Source of the DNA: Sphingobium ummariense RL-3
GTDB lineage: Bacteria; Pseudomonadota; Alphaproteobacteria; Sphingomonadales; Sphingomonadaceae
DNA: 64,000 nucleotides
Reading direction: 5' to 3'
NCBI RefSeq assembly: GCF_000447205.1
Contig: NZ_AUWY01000136.1
Span: 176,126-240,125, forward strand
The notes below the pieces were generated by a model, which had not been told where the DNA came from, did no database searches, and saw only the letters and a list, made by a program, of their open reading frames with translations. The first letter of the stretch is position 1. Each line of letters opens with the position of its first letter. This document shows positions 36,588 to 45,411 of this stretch, in pieces. Made by a program: the position numbers and the translations under genes.

Positions 36588-37970
36588 ATGAAAAAGGGGG
36601 CGCTCCTGCGCGGAGCAGCGATGGCATTGACGCTGGCGGTCATGGCAACGCCGGCCATGGCAGGCACTACGACCGATCTGCTGAAGCGGCTGCATGAAAA
36701 GGGCATTCTGTCCGACGAGGAATATGCGGAACTGCTGAAGAGCGAGAGCAGTCCCGCCGCGCAGGCGCCTGCCGCTGCCGCCTCCTCACCGGATGACAAG
36801 CCGGTGGTTCGCATTGCCGGCAGCGGCGTCGGGCTTCAGGTCGGCGACGTGACGCTGAAGTTTTCCGGGTCGGTCAATGGTTTCTACGTCCATGACGATG
36901 GCGAGGCGCCCAGCGCCACCAACAGCGTGGTCGGCGGCGTCGCGACGGTCGGGGGTGACAGTTCCGCTGTGCGCAACGGCCTGCTGCCCGGCTTCCTGAA
37001 GGTTGAGGCGACCACCAACCAGGGCGGATGGGACGTGGGCGCGCATTTCGGCATGTACCCTGGTATCAACTCGGTCAGCTATACGGGCGGCGGCGCCAAC
37101 AGCCCGGGCAATCCGCGCGCGCTACAGACCAGCGGCATCGACTTCCGCCAGACCTATCTCACCTTCGGCCGGCCCGGCTTCGGCGAGGTGAAGATCGGCC
37201 GCGACATCGGCCTGTTCCAGTCGGAATCGATTCTGAACGACATCACGCTGCTCTCGTCGGGCACCCCTGCTGGCAATGTGGCGCCGTCCAACACGACGCT
37301 CGGCCGCATCGGCGTGGGCTATATCTATACCGACTTCCAGCCGCAGATCACCTACACGTCGCCCAGTTTCGGCGGCCTGACCGTCAGCATCGGCGTCTTC
37401 GAGCCGCTTTCGTCGACGACCGGCCCTTCGGAAACCAACAAGCAGCCTGGCTTCCAGGCAAAGATCGTCTACGACCGCAGCTTCGGAGGTGTAGCGACCC
37501 GCCTGTGGCTGTCGGGCCTGACTCAGAAGCATAATGTCGATGCGGGGCCGGACTATACTGGCGCGGGCTGGGATGCGGGCGCCAGGATCGGCTTCGGTCC
37601 GGTGACGCTGGTGGGCACCTATTACGACGCCTCGGGCCTCGGTACGACTGGCCTCAACGTCTTCGACACCGACGGGCTCGGCAACAAGCGCGACAGTCAC
37701 GGCTTTTATCTTCAGGGCCTTGCCACCTTCGGCAAGGTCTCCGTCGGTGGCAGCTATGGCGAGAGCAATCTGGACTATGCCAATGCAGCCGATGCGCTCG
37801 CCAACCCGACGCTGGTGGACCGCAATTCGAGCTGGGTCGGTCAGCTCCGTTATGGCCTGACGAGCTGGGTCACGCTGATCGGCGAATATGTCCACACCCG
37901 TTCGGAAGCGCATAATGGAAACTGGGCGAGTTCCGATGCTTTGGCGATCGGGGGTATCCTTTTCTTCTGA
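36588..37970 (+). CDS. Outer-membrane porin
   Basis: 460 residues with a signal peptide (LTLAVMATPAMAG), a short alpha-helical segment (LLKRLHEKGILSDEEYAELLKS) and a trimeric-porin-like barrel ending ALAIGGILFF with terminal Phe. The periplasmic helix with the LxxKGILxxxE pattern is common in porins of alpha- and betaproteobacteria. It lies in the quinoprotein island, 112 bases after the propeller gene, and would admit the alcohol substrates or products. Confidence 0.88.
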   Translation: MKKGALLRGAAMALTLAVMATPAMAGTTTDLLKRLHEKGILSDEEYAELLKSESSPAAQAPAAAASSPDDKPVVRIAGSGVGLQVGDVTLKFSGSVNGFYVHDDGEAPSATNSVVGGVATVGGDSSAVRNGLLPGFLKVEATTNQGGWDVGAHFGMYPGINSVSYTGGGANSPGNPRALQTSGIDFRQTYLTFGRPGFGEVKIGRDIGLFQSESILNDITLLSSGTPAGNVAPSNTTLGRIGVGYIYTDFQPQITYTSPSFGGLTVSIGVFEPLSSTTGPSETNKQPGFQAKIVYDRSFGGVATRLWLSGLTQKHNVDAGPDYTGAGWDAGARIGFGPVTLVGTYYDASGLGTTGLNVFDTDGLGNKRDSHGFYLQGLATFGKVSVGGSYGESNLDYANAADALANPTLVDRNSSWVGQLRYGLTSWVTLIGEYVHTRSEAHNGNWASSDALAIGGILFF

Positions 37971-37996
37971 TCTTTCACCAGGAGCAGCTCTGGCAG

Positions 37997-38031
37997 GAAG
38001 GAGCCGCATTCTATCAGGATACAGCTCCTTC
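37997..38031 (+). terminator. Possible hairpin terminator after porin
   Basis: GAAGGAGC (37997-38004) pairs perfectly with GCTCCTTC (38024-38031) 26 bases after the porin stop. There is no long U-tract, so termination strength is uncertain. Confidence 0.35.
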
Positions 38032-38071
38032 GGCTTTCGGTTCGGGGAGAAAGGCGTTAGGGGGGGGGCGC

Positions 38072-40087
38072 ATGAAGGGGATAACGCTATCATTTGTCGC
38101 GCTGGCATGGCCGGCACTGGCTCACGCGCAGGCTCCGGCCGGGGAGGGGGGGGCGCAGGCGCCGATCATTGTCACCGGCGCGGGTTTGCCTCTGCCGCCC
38201 GGGACACCAGCCTATGGATCGGTGGTGATCGACCGCCAGCGGCTGGAGGATAGTGCGTCGGGGCGGATCGAAAGCGTGCTGGGCGATGTCGCCGGCTTCC
38301 AGCAGTTCCGCCGCTCCGACAGCCGCTCGGCAAACCCCTCGGCGCAGGGCGCCACGTTGCGCGCGCTGGGCGGCAATGCATCGAGCCGCACGCTGGTGCT
38401 ACTCGACGGCGTGCCGATGGCCGATCCCTTCTTTGGCTACATCCCTTTCTCCGCGCTGGTGCCGGATCGCCTCTCCGTCGTGCGGGTGACGCGCGGCGGC
38501 GGGGTCGGCGCCTTCGGGGCGGGCGCCGTCGCCGGCACGATCGAACTGGCGAGCGCTACGAAGGACCAGTTGCCGCTCTTCTCCGGCAGCGCCTTCTACG
38601 GCAGCCGCGATGCGACCGAACTGTCCGCCAGCCTGTCGCCCGATCTGGGTGGTGGCCTCGTCTCGCTCTCCGGGCGGTGGGATCGGGGAGATGGCTTCCA
38701 GACCACACCCAAGGACCAGCGCGTCGCCGCCACCGTGCCTGCCGCCTATGACGGCTGGTCCACCAACCTGCGCGCCGTCGCGCCGCTTTCCGCCACGTCC
38801 GAACTGCAGTTCCGCGCCACCCTGTTCGAGGATCACCGCACGCTGCGCTTCCGCGGCGCCGATTCGACCAGCGAAGGCCAGGATGCCTCGATCCGCTACA
38901 TCTCGCGCGGCCCATGGCAGGTGGATGCGCTCGCCTATGTCCAGGCGCGCAACTTCTCCAACATCGTCATCTCTTCCAGCAGCTTCCGCAAGTCGCTCGA
39001 CCAGCGCAACACGCCCTCCACCGGCATCGGCGGCAAGCTGGAGCTGCGCCCGCCGGTGGGCGCTGACCATGTGCTGCGGCTGGGCGTCGATAGCCGCTAT
39101 GCCAGCGGCGACATGTTCGAGGACGCCTATAACGCCAACGTCGCCGCCAATCCGCGCACCTTCCTGCGCCATGCCGGGGGCGAGCAGCTGACCGTCGGCG
39201 CCTTTGCCGAGGACGACTGGACGATCGGCCGGCTGATCCTGACCGGCGGCGTGCGCGCCGACCGCTGGAGCATCCGCAACGGCTTCTTCCGGGAGGCGAG
39301 CGCCACCGGCGGCGCTGCCACCGGCACCGATTTCGCCGACCGGTCCGACTGGCAATTCTCCGGCCGGGCGGGGGCAGTCTTTCATGCGAGCGATGCGGTC
39401 GCGTTGCGGGCGGCAGGCTATACCGGCTTCCGCCTGCCAACGCTCAACGAGCTCTATCGGCCCTTCGTCGTCTTTCCGATCACCACCCGCGCCAATGCCG
39501 CGCTGACGCCCGAAAAGCTCAAGGGCGTCGAGGCGGGCATCGACCTGACACCAGTGACAGGCGTTACGCTGTCGGCCACCGCCTTCTACAACCGCCTGGA
39601 CGATGCCATCGCCAATGTGACGCTGAGCCCGACGGTGCGCCAGCGGCGCAATGTCAACGCCATCGTGGCCAAGGGCGTGGAGCTGACGGCCGCCGGCCAT
39701 GCCGGGGACTTCGCCCTGTCGGCCAGCTATGCCTATAGCCACAGCACGGTCGATGCGCCGGGCAATGCCTTCGACGGCTTCACCCCCGCCCAGAGCCCGC
39801 GCCATTCGGCCAGCGCGACGCTCGCCTGGGAACCGGCGCAGGGGCCCCAGCTTTCCGCGACGCTGCGCTACGTCGCCAGGCAATATGAGGACGACCTCCA
39901 GTCGGACGTGCTGCCCGACGCGCTGACCGTGGACGCCATCGCCCGCCTGCCGCTGGTCCAGGGCGTCACCCTCGTCGCAAGGGGCGAGAATCTGTTCGAC
40001 GAGGAGGTTGTCACCCGCAATGCCGGCGGCTCCATGGACCTCGGAACGCCCAGAACACTCTGGATCGGCGTAAAGGTCACCGGCTGA
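38072..40087 (+). CDS. TonB-dependent receptor in the quinoprotein island
   Basis: 671 residues; signal peptide (LSFVALAWPALAHAQ), TonB-box-like APIIVTGAG, plug (SAQGATLRALGGNASSRTLVLLDGVPMADPF, RVTRGGGVGAFGAGAVAGTIEL) and a barrel ending LWIGVKVTG. Shorter than the average receptor. A run of eight to nine G just before the start (about 38061-38069) is unusual and could allow slippage variation in the leader. Its place between porin and the second receptor suggests uptake of a factor the island needs: a lanthanide-chelator complex, PQQ, or a substrate. Ligand unknown. Confidence 0.88.
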   Translation: MKGITLSFVALAWPALAHAQAPAGEGGAQAPIIVTGAGLPLPPGTPAYGSVVIDRQRLEDSASGRIESVLGDVAGFQQFRRSDSRSANPSAQGATLRALGGNASSRTLVLLDGVPMADPFFGYIPFSALVPDRLSVVRVTRGGGVGAFGAGAVAGTIELASATKDQLPLFSGSAFYGSRDATELSASLSPDLGGGLVSLSGRWDRGDGFQTTPKDQRVAATVPAAYDGWSTNLRAVAPLSATSELQFRATLFEDHRTLRFRGADSTSEGQDASIRYISRGPWQVDALAYVQARNFSNIVISSSSFRKSLDQRNTPSTGIGGKLELRPPVGADHVLRLGVDSRYASGDMFEDAYNANVAANPRTFLRHAGGEQLTVGAFAEDDWTIGRLILTGGVRADRWSIRNGFFREASATGGAATGTDFADRSDWQFSGRAGAVFHASDAVALRAAGYTGFRLPTLNELYRPFVVFPITTRANAALTPEKLKGVEAGIDLTPVTGVTLSATAFYNRLDDAIANVTLSPTVRQRRNVNAIVAKGVELTAAGHAGDFALSASYAYSHSTVDAPGNAFDGFTPAQSPRHSASATLAWEPAQGPQLSATLRYVARQYEDDLQSDVLPDALTVDAIARLPLVQGVTLVARGENLFDEEVVTRNAGGSMDLGTPRTLWIGVKVTG

Positions 40088-40167
40088 CGCCCCGACCGAA
40101 GGTATAATGGAGCGAGCGGCCAGGCCGTCCATAGTCCTCCTCGAAAGAAAAAGGACGGGAGGCGGAT

Positions 40168-42477
40168 GTGGGGCGGAAGGGATTGCTGGGCGGAGCCGTA
40201 TTGCTGTGCACGGTCCAAGCCAATGCCCAGCCGCCGGCGGAGGATGTGGAGCGCCAGCCGATCATCGTTACGGCGCCGGGAGGCGCGGTGGATCGCGACG
40301 ATGCGCTGGCGGTTTCCGGCGCGGATATTGCCAGTGCCGGTACGCCGGACCTGCTCGGCGCGCTGACGCGCTCGATCGCGGGCGTCACGCTGCAGGATGC
40401 GCAGGGCAACCCCTGGCAACCCAATCTCGTCTATCGGGGATTTGTCGCTTCGCCCCTGCAGGGGCAGGCGCAGGGTTTGGCCGTCTATCTCGATGGCGCG
40501 CGCTTCAACCAGCCCTTCGGCGATACGGTGGCCTTCGACCTGTTACCCGAAGCGGCCATCCGTAAGGTCAGCCTGCTCGATGCTAGTCCTGTCTATGGTC
40601 TCAACGCGCTGGGCGGGGCGATGCTCATCGAAACTCGCACTGGGGGGAGCGATCCGGGGCTGGAGGCAAGCCTGACGGGGGGGCGCTTCGGCTATCGCGA
40701 GGCAAGCGTCGCAGGCGGCTTCGCAAAGGGCGACGCCAATGCCTTCGCGGCCTTTCAATATGGCCACGATGACGGCTGGCGCGCCTTCTCCTCCTCGACC
40801 CTCTATAATGGCTATGCCGATTTGGGCTTCGATGCGGCGGGCGGCGGGCTGCACATGAAGCTCGTCGGCGCGGATACCGACCTGACCGGCAACGGCGTCG
40901 CGCCGGTCGAGTTGCTGGCGGCGGACCGGCGTGCCGTCTTCACCTGGCCGGACAACAGTCGCGCGCGCTATGGCCGGGTCAGCCTGCATCCCTGGCTCGC
41001 GCTGGCGGATCGCACACGGCTGGAAGGGACGCTCTATGCCCAACGCCTCACCCTGCGCAGCGTCAATGGGGACGCCGCCGATATCGAAGGGTGCGAGGAG
41101 GAGGATGCCAAAGGACTACTGTGCCTCGAGACCGTCGGGGGCGACGATGGGGAGGAGGCTCAGGCCCTCCTCATGGGCACAGGCGGCGATCCGATCTCGG
41201 ACATGCTAGGCGGTGAAGGCTATGGCGTGCTGAACCGCGGCCGCACGCGCACCGATGCGATGGGGGCGCTGTTCCAGATCGTGGATGAGCGGCCCCTGCC
41301 GGCGGGCGACAATCATTTCGCTTTGGGGGTGAGCTACGACAGCAGCCGCACCCGCTTCGATACGTCGGTCGAACTGGGGGCACTGACCGAAACGCGCAGC
41401 GTCGCGGGATTGGGCGCCTTCATCGCCCAGCCGGACGGCGCCATCGCCCCGGTGAGCCTGGTTGCCCGCACCGAGTATTGGGGGGTTTTCATGCAGGACC
41501 GATTGCCGATCGCGTCCGGCCTCTCGGCCGAGATCGGGCTGCGCTACAATCATGCCCATATCGTGCTGCAGGACCGGATCGGCACGGCGCTCAACGGGCG
41601 GCACAGCTTCCGGCGGCTCAATCCGGGCATCGAACTGGACTATGCGACGGGCGGTGGGCTCACGCTGCGCGCCGGCTATGCCGAGAGCAACCGGGCGCCG
41701 ACGCCTGCCGAGCTTTCCTGCGCCGACGAGGAGGCGCCCTGCAGCCTCGCCAATTTCTTCATCGCCGACCCGCCGCTGAAGCAGGTCGTCGCGAAAAGCT
41801 GGGAAACCGGCGCCGGCTGGCGGGGGAGCGCCGGAGGTTTCCAGATCGAGGGGCTGTTGTCCGCCTACCGCACGCGGAATCGCAACGACATCCAGTTCGT
41901 CGCGTCCGACGTTCGCGGCCGTGCCTTCTTCCAGAATATCGGCAGCACGCAGCGGCAGGGCGTAGAGCTGAGTCTCAAGGCGTCGCGGGGCGGCTTCACC
42001 GCCGGGGCGAGTTATGCCTTCACCGACGCGACCTACCGCAGTCCCCTGAGTCTTTCCAGCCCCGCCAACCCGCAGGCGGACCAGGACGGGGAGATTGCAG
42101 TGCAACGGGGTGACCGCCTGCCCGGCATTCCCAGCCACAGCGCGACGCTGACCCTGGACTTTGCGGGGAAGGGCTGGTCGGTTGGCGGCGACATGATCGC
42201 ACGCTCGGGCCAATATCTGCTCGGCGACGAGGGCAACGACAATGGTAGGCTGGGCGGCTACCTCACCGTCAACCTGCGGGGTTCGATCGCGATGGTGCCG
42301 GGCGTCAGCCTGTTCGCCGAACTGCGCAACGCCTTCGATCGGCGTTATGCGACCTTCGGAACCTTCAGCGAGGTCGATGAGATCGAGCTTGAGGAAGCGC
42401 CGGGCGCTTCCGACCCGCGCGCCTATGGCCCCGGCGCGCCGCGGCGCTGGTATGCCGGCGTCCGGGCCCGCTTCTGA
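40168..42477 (+). CDS. TonB-dependent receptor, LutH-like (candidate lanthanide uptake)
   Basis: 769 residues from a GTG start at 40168 after GGGAGGCG. Signal peptide (GGAVLLCTVQANAQ), TonB box (RQPIIVTAPGG), then a plug with NLVYRGFVASPLQGQAQGLA and DGARFNQPFGDTVAFDLLPE; this SPLxGxxQGLxVYxDGxRxNxPFGDTV pattern is shared with the LutH-type receptors linked to lanthanide import in methylotrophs. A predicted surface loop at residues about 302-330 is very acidic and has two cysteines (GCEEEDAKGLLC, then GGDDGEE). The barrel ends RWYAGVRARF. Next to a lanthanide-type dehydrogenase, metal import is the best guess but remains inference. Confidence 0.88.
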   Translation: MGRKGLLGGAVLLCTVQANAQPPAEDVERQPIIVTAPGGAVDRDDALAVSGADIASAGTPDLLGALTRSIAGVTLQDAQGNPWQPNLVYRGFVASPLQGQAQGLAVYLDGARFNQPFGDTVAFDLLPEAAIRKVSLLDASPVYGLNALGGAMLIETRTGGSDPGLEASLTGGRFGYREASVAGGFAKGDANAFAAFQYGHDDGWRAFSSSTLYNGYADLGFDAAGGGLHMKLVGADTDLTGNGVAPVELLAADRRAVFTWPDNSRARYGRVSLHPWLALADRTRLEGTLYAQRLTLRSVNGDAADIEGCEEEDAKGLLCLETVGGDDGEEAQALLMGTGGDPISDMLGGEGYGVLNRGRTRTDAMGALFQIVDERPLPAGDNHFALGVSYDSSRTRFDTSVELGALTETRSVAGLGAFIAQPDGAIAPVSLVARTEYWGVFMQDRLPIASGLSAEIGLRYNHAHIVLQDRIGTALNGRHSFRRLNPGIELDYATGGGLTLRAGYAESNRAPTPAELSCADEEAPCSLANFFIADPPLKQVVAKSWETGAGWRGSAGGFQIEGLLSAYRTRNRNDIQFVASDVRGRAFFQNIGSTQRQGVELSLKASRGGFTAGASYAFTDATYRSPLSLSSPANPQADQDGEIAVQRGDRLPGIPSHSATLTLDFAGKGWSVGGDMIARSGQYLLGDEGNDNGRLGGYLTVNLRGSIAMVPGVSLFAELRNAFDRRYATFGTFSEVDEIELEEAPGASDPRAYGPGAPRRWYAGVRARF

Positions 42478-42478
42478 C

Positions 42479-43435
42479 CTATTCCTGGCGGGGCCGGTCG
42501 ATCCGGGGTAGCAGTCTCGCCTCCAGCGCGGGGTAGAGATGCGACACGCTGCGCTGCAATTCGTAGCGCGCGACCGCCATGGTGGAGAAACGGTCGGGGA
42601 TGGCGATTCGGCCTGCCTCCACCATGTCGAGCCCCGCCTTCACGGCGTCGGTCAGCGCCTGTTCCAGCCAGTCGATCCAGTCCCGCGTCTGGACAATCGC
42701 CTCCACTCCTCCGGGATCGAGGGGGCCATGGCCGGGCAGGACGCAGCGATGCGGTTCCGCCTTCAGCCGGTCAAGGCTCGCCCGCCACCGGTCAAGGTCG
42801 GCGGTCGGCGTGCTGGGCGCCCGGTCGTGGAAGACGAGGTCGCCGCCGATCAGCACCCCCGTCGCCTCGTCCACGATGGCCAGATCCGCCCCGCTATGCC
42901 CTGACAGCGCCAGCAGGCGCAGGCGCCGACCGCCGAAATCCTCCATCTCCGTTGTGACCTGCCGACCGGGCAGTACCAGCTCTGTCCCCCGCATCCAGTC
43001 TTCGAGGATCCGATACATGGCATCGGAATAGCCAGCGCCTTCCCGCGCGAGCGCGGCCGTGGTCCCGGGCAGCGCCGCCACCATGGCGGGTTCGAAGGCC
43101 GCAATCCCCAGTCCATGGTCGGGATGCAGATGCGTCACATAGACGCGGACCACCGGTGTCCCCGTCAGCCGCTCGGCCGCAGCACGGAGCGAGCGGGCAT
43201 AGCGGATCGACGGCCCGCAGTCGCACAGTACCGTTCCCGCCGGGGTGGCGATGATCGCGATATTGGCGATGGCGCCGCCATTGCCTGGCGCGATCGGTTC
43301 GTTCGCGCCGCGCACCATCCAGATGCCATCGGCAACGGCGATGGGTTCGATGCGATAGGCGTCCGCCGCGCGGGCTTGGGAAGCGCTCAGCGTGGCCATG
43401 CCTGCCAGCACCGCACGGCGCGAAAGCCGCATCAT
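42479..43435 (-). CDS. Quinoprotein relay system zinc metallohydrolase (MBL fold)
   Basis: 318 residues with a Tat-like signal (RLSRRAVLAGMATLSASQARA). Metallo-beta-lactamase motifs are complete: THLHPDHG, SGHSGADL, GGDLVFHDR and LPGHGPL. This periplasmic family (quinoprotein relay metallohydrolase) accompanies SoxYZ-like carriers and PQQ dehydrogenases. Its ATG overlaps the stop of the SoxYZ-like gene (ATGA), so the two are co-translated. A sulfur-relay hydrolase role is proposed for the family but not proven. Confidence 0.88.
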   Translation of the reverse strand: MMRLSRRAVLAGMATLSASQARAADAYRIEPIAVADGIWMVRGANEPIAPGNGGAIANIAIIATPAGTVLCDCGPSIRYARSLRAAAERLTGTPVVRVYVTHLHPDHGLGIAAFEPAMVAALPGTTAALAREGAGYSDAMYRILEDWMRGTELVLPGRQVTTEMEDFGGRRLRLLALSGHSGADLAIVDEATGVLIGGDLVFHDRAPSTPTADLDRWRASLDRLKAEPHRCVLPGHGPLDPGGVEAIVQTRDWIDWLEQALTDAVKAGLDMVEAGRIAIPDRFSTMAVARYELQRSVSHLYPALEARLLPRIDRPRQE

Positions 43436-44226
43436 GGCGCGGGCGGGGCCGGCAACGGCGATTGCCGCGCCACTTCCACCTGCGCGCGATAGTCGCGGCC
43501 GTTGGTGTCGCGCGCTTCGATGCCTATCCGCTCGCCGGCACCGATCCGCGGCATCAGGGTGAGGGCTGGATCCTCCGCGACGGATGCCCAGATCGCCATC
43601 TCGGCAAGCGGCCGGCCGTCCGCGCCTCTCACGTCGATCTCCTCGAGATGATAGGCCGCAATATTCTCGACCAGGCCAGTGTCCATTGGATGGCGGAAGG
43701 ACAGGCGCAGCCGGCTGTCGCCGCCGGGAAGCGGCCAGGCCTCCCCCCGGATCTCGCCCAGATGGTCCGCCCAGTCGCCCTTGACGCGGCTGACCGGCGG
43801 AGTCGAGCAGCCGCCGCCCGCCGCGTCCACCCAGCCTCCCCAGACCAGCCATTCGCCGCTGTCGATCTGCACCGCGCCGCGTACCGGAGTCCGCTGATCG
43901 AGCTTGATGCGCGTCGCGACATAGGCCGCTGCCGCGACCGGGCGGTAATCGATGGCGACAGGGATCGGATTGAGGTCGGCGAACAGGATCATGCGCCGAA
44001 CGCCGGGAATCGTCCGCGCGTCGATCACCACGGGAAAGGCGCGCTGATTTTCCGCGATTATAGGGAAGTCCACCTTCACCCGTGGATCGAAGCGGACGGG
44101 ATCGTCGCCGAACAACGTCCTGGCATGAGCGGTCCACATGGGCGAACCGAGCGGGTCGACGACCGGGCCGGCGCGGACCGGCACTGCCGCCGCCAGCGCC
44201 AGCAACAGCGCGACATGGCGTTTCAC
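43432..44226 (-). CDS. Quinoprotein-associated SoxYZ-like carrier protein
   Basis: 264 residues; signal peptide (MKRHVALLLALAAAVPVRAG), a SoxY-like N-terminal domain with the carrier cysteine in AAGGGCSTPP (about residue 142), and a SoxZ-like C-terminal domain. SoxYZ normally carries sulfur intermediates on a GGCG-type cysteine; this fused form occurs with PQQ dehydrogenases and a metallohydrolase. First of a two-gene minus-strand unit, divergent from the Cys-Trp motif gene. Confidence 0.88.
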   Translation of the reverse strand: MKRHVALLLALAAAVPVRAGPVVDPLGSPMWTAHARTLFGDDPVRFDPRVKVDFPIIAENQRAFPVVIDARTIPGVRRMILFADLNPIPVAIDYRPVAAAAYVATRIKLDQRTPVRGAVQIDSGEWLVWGGWVDAAGGGCSTPPVSRVKGDWADHLGEIRGEAWPLPGGDSRLRLSFRHPMDTGLVENIAAYHLEEIDVRGADGRPLAEMAIWASVAEDPALTLMPRIGAGERIGIEARDTNGRDYRAQVEVARQSPLPAPPAP

Positions 44227-44307
44227 ATCCTTCTCCCTTGGTCGGGACTCTATCCGCCTGCGTGACCCGCTACCATTGCACCTTGGGCCATGAGAAAGGA
44301 TGGATCG
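44227..44307. promoter_or_regulatory. Divergent promoter region, SoxYZ-like / Cys-Trp motif genes
   Basis: This 81-base spacer carries CCTTGG half-sites on both sides (about 44236 and 44280), matching the half-sites of the symmetric repeat at 35460-35472. It is a possible shared operator. Confidence 0.25.
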
Positions 44308-44862
44308 ATGCTACGGTGGGACTGGATAGCCGTAGCCATGCTGCTTGCCAGTCCGGACATCGCATATGGGCAGGATGCGCTGTTCGACGCGGCCGGCTAT
44401 CGCATCACCCGCTACCGTGCGCCCACGCGCCGTCCGCCCGAGGGCGTGACGCGGATCGCGCCTGCCGCCGCTGCGCTGCTCCGCCCTGACGTGGACGCGC
44501 TGTTCCTCGACGTGCTGCCCGCCGAGGGCGGACATCGACAGGCGGACGGCCGCTGGCGGCTTGCCGCGCCGCATGAGAGCATAGAAGGCGCCCGCTGGTT
44601 TCCCGAAGGCGGACAGGGCGCCATCGCCTCCGATGCCGAACGGCGCTTCATCCGGGCAATGGCCCGGCTGACGCGCGGCCGGCGCGAATGGCCGGTCGTC
44701 GTCTTCTGCCGCGCCGATTGCTGGCTCAGCTGGAACGCCGCGCGGCGGTTGCACGCGCTCGGCTACCGGCGGGTCTGGTGGCTGGCCGAAGGAACCGACG
44801 GCTGGCGTGACATGGGCCTTCCGCTGGTGCCGGTCGCCCCGGAAGGCGGGCTGGCACTCTAG
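44308..44862 (+). CDS. PQQ-catabolism-associated Cys-Trp motif (CXXCW-type) rhodanese-like protein
   Basis: 184 residues from the ATG at 44308 (AAAGGA 7 bases upstream; a weaker ATG lies at 44290). A signal peptide (IAVAMLLASPDIAYG) precedes a rhodanese-like domain with VVVFCRADCWLSWNAARR, placing Cys134 and Cys138-Trp139 in the family motif. Such proteins are restricted to genomes with PQQ dehydrogenases and probably take part in the same periplasmic thiol or sulfur relay as the SoxYZ-like carrier. Confidence 0.88.
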   Translation: MLRWDWIAVAMLLASPDIAYGQDALFDAAGYRITRYRAPTRRPPEGVTRIAPAAAALLRPDVDALFLDVLPAEGGHRQADGRWRLAAPHESIEGARWFPEGGQGAIASDAERRFIRAMARLTRGRREWPVVVFCRADCWLSWNAARRLHALGYRRVWWLAEGTDGWRDMGLPLVPVAPEGGLAL

Positions 44863-44940
44863 GACCAAAGGCCAATTGCCGGTCGCGAGGCTGAGGGAGC
44901 ATCTCTCCGGTCAACCCGGTGCATCGCACCGTACGAGCCC

Positions 44941-45411
44941 ATGGAGAGAGCCTTGATTCATCGCCCCATGCCACGCCTGGCCGCAGCGGCCCTGCCTTTT
45001 TCGGCGCTGTTCCTCTCGGTGCAGCCTGCGGGCGCGCGGGACATTATCGTCCATATGAAGAACCAGGGCGCGGAAGGCGCCATGGTGTTCGAACCGGCCT
45101 TCGTAAAGGCCGCGCCGGGCGACGTCATCCACTTCAAGCCGTCCGATCCCAGCCACAACGCCGAAACCCTCCCGACCATGCTCCCTGCGGGCGCCACGCC
45201 GATGAAGGGGGCCATGAACAAGGAGGTGTCGATGAAGGTCACCAAGCCCGGCCTCTACGGCATCAAGTGCATGCCGCATTATTCGATGGGGATGGTGGGG
45301 CTGGTGCAGGTGGGCAAGCCCTCCGCCGGAGAGATCGCGGCGGCAAGGGCGGTGAAGTTGCCCCCGTTTGCCGCCAAGCGCATGTCCTCCTATCTTGACA
45401 AGGTGAAATAG
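44941..45411 (+). CDS. Pseudoazurin (type 1 copper protein)
   Basis: 156 residues with a signal peptide (AAAALPFSALFLSVQPAGA). The type 1 copper ligands are all present: His72 (PSHNAE), then Cys110, His113 and Met118 in GIKCMPHYSMGM. It is a small periplasmic electron carrier, here probably shuttling electrons from the quinoprotein/cytochrome system to an oxidase or reductase. Starts at TTG 44953 or ATG 44968 are also possible; no ribosome-binding site is decisive. Last intact gene of the island. Confidence 0.9.
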   Translation: MERALIHRPMPRLAAAALPFSALFLSVQPAGARDIIVHMKNQGAEGAMVFEPAFVKAAPGDVIHFKPSDPSHNAETLPTMLPAGATPMKGAMNKEVSMKVTKPGLYGIKCMPHYSMGMVGLVQVGKPSAGEIAAARAVKLPPFAAKRMSSYLDKVK

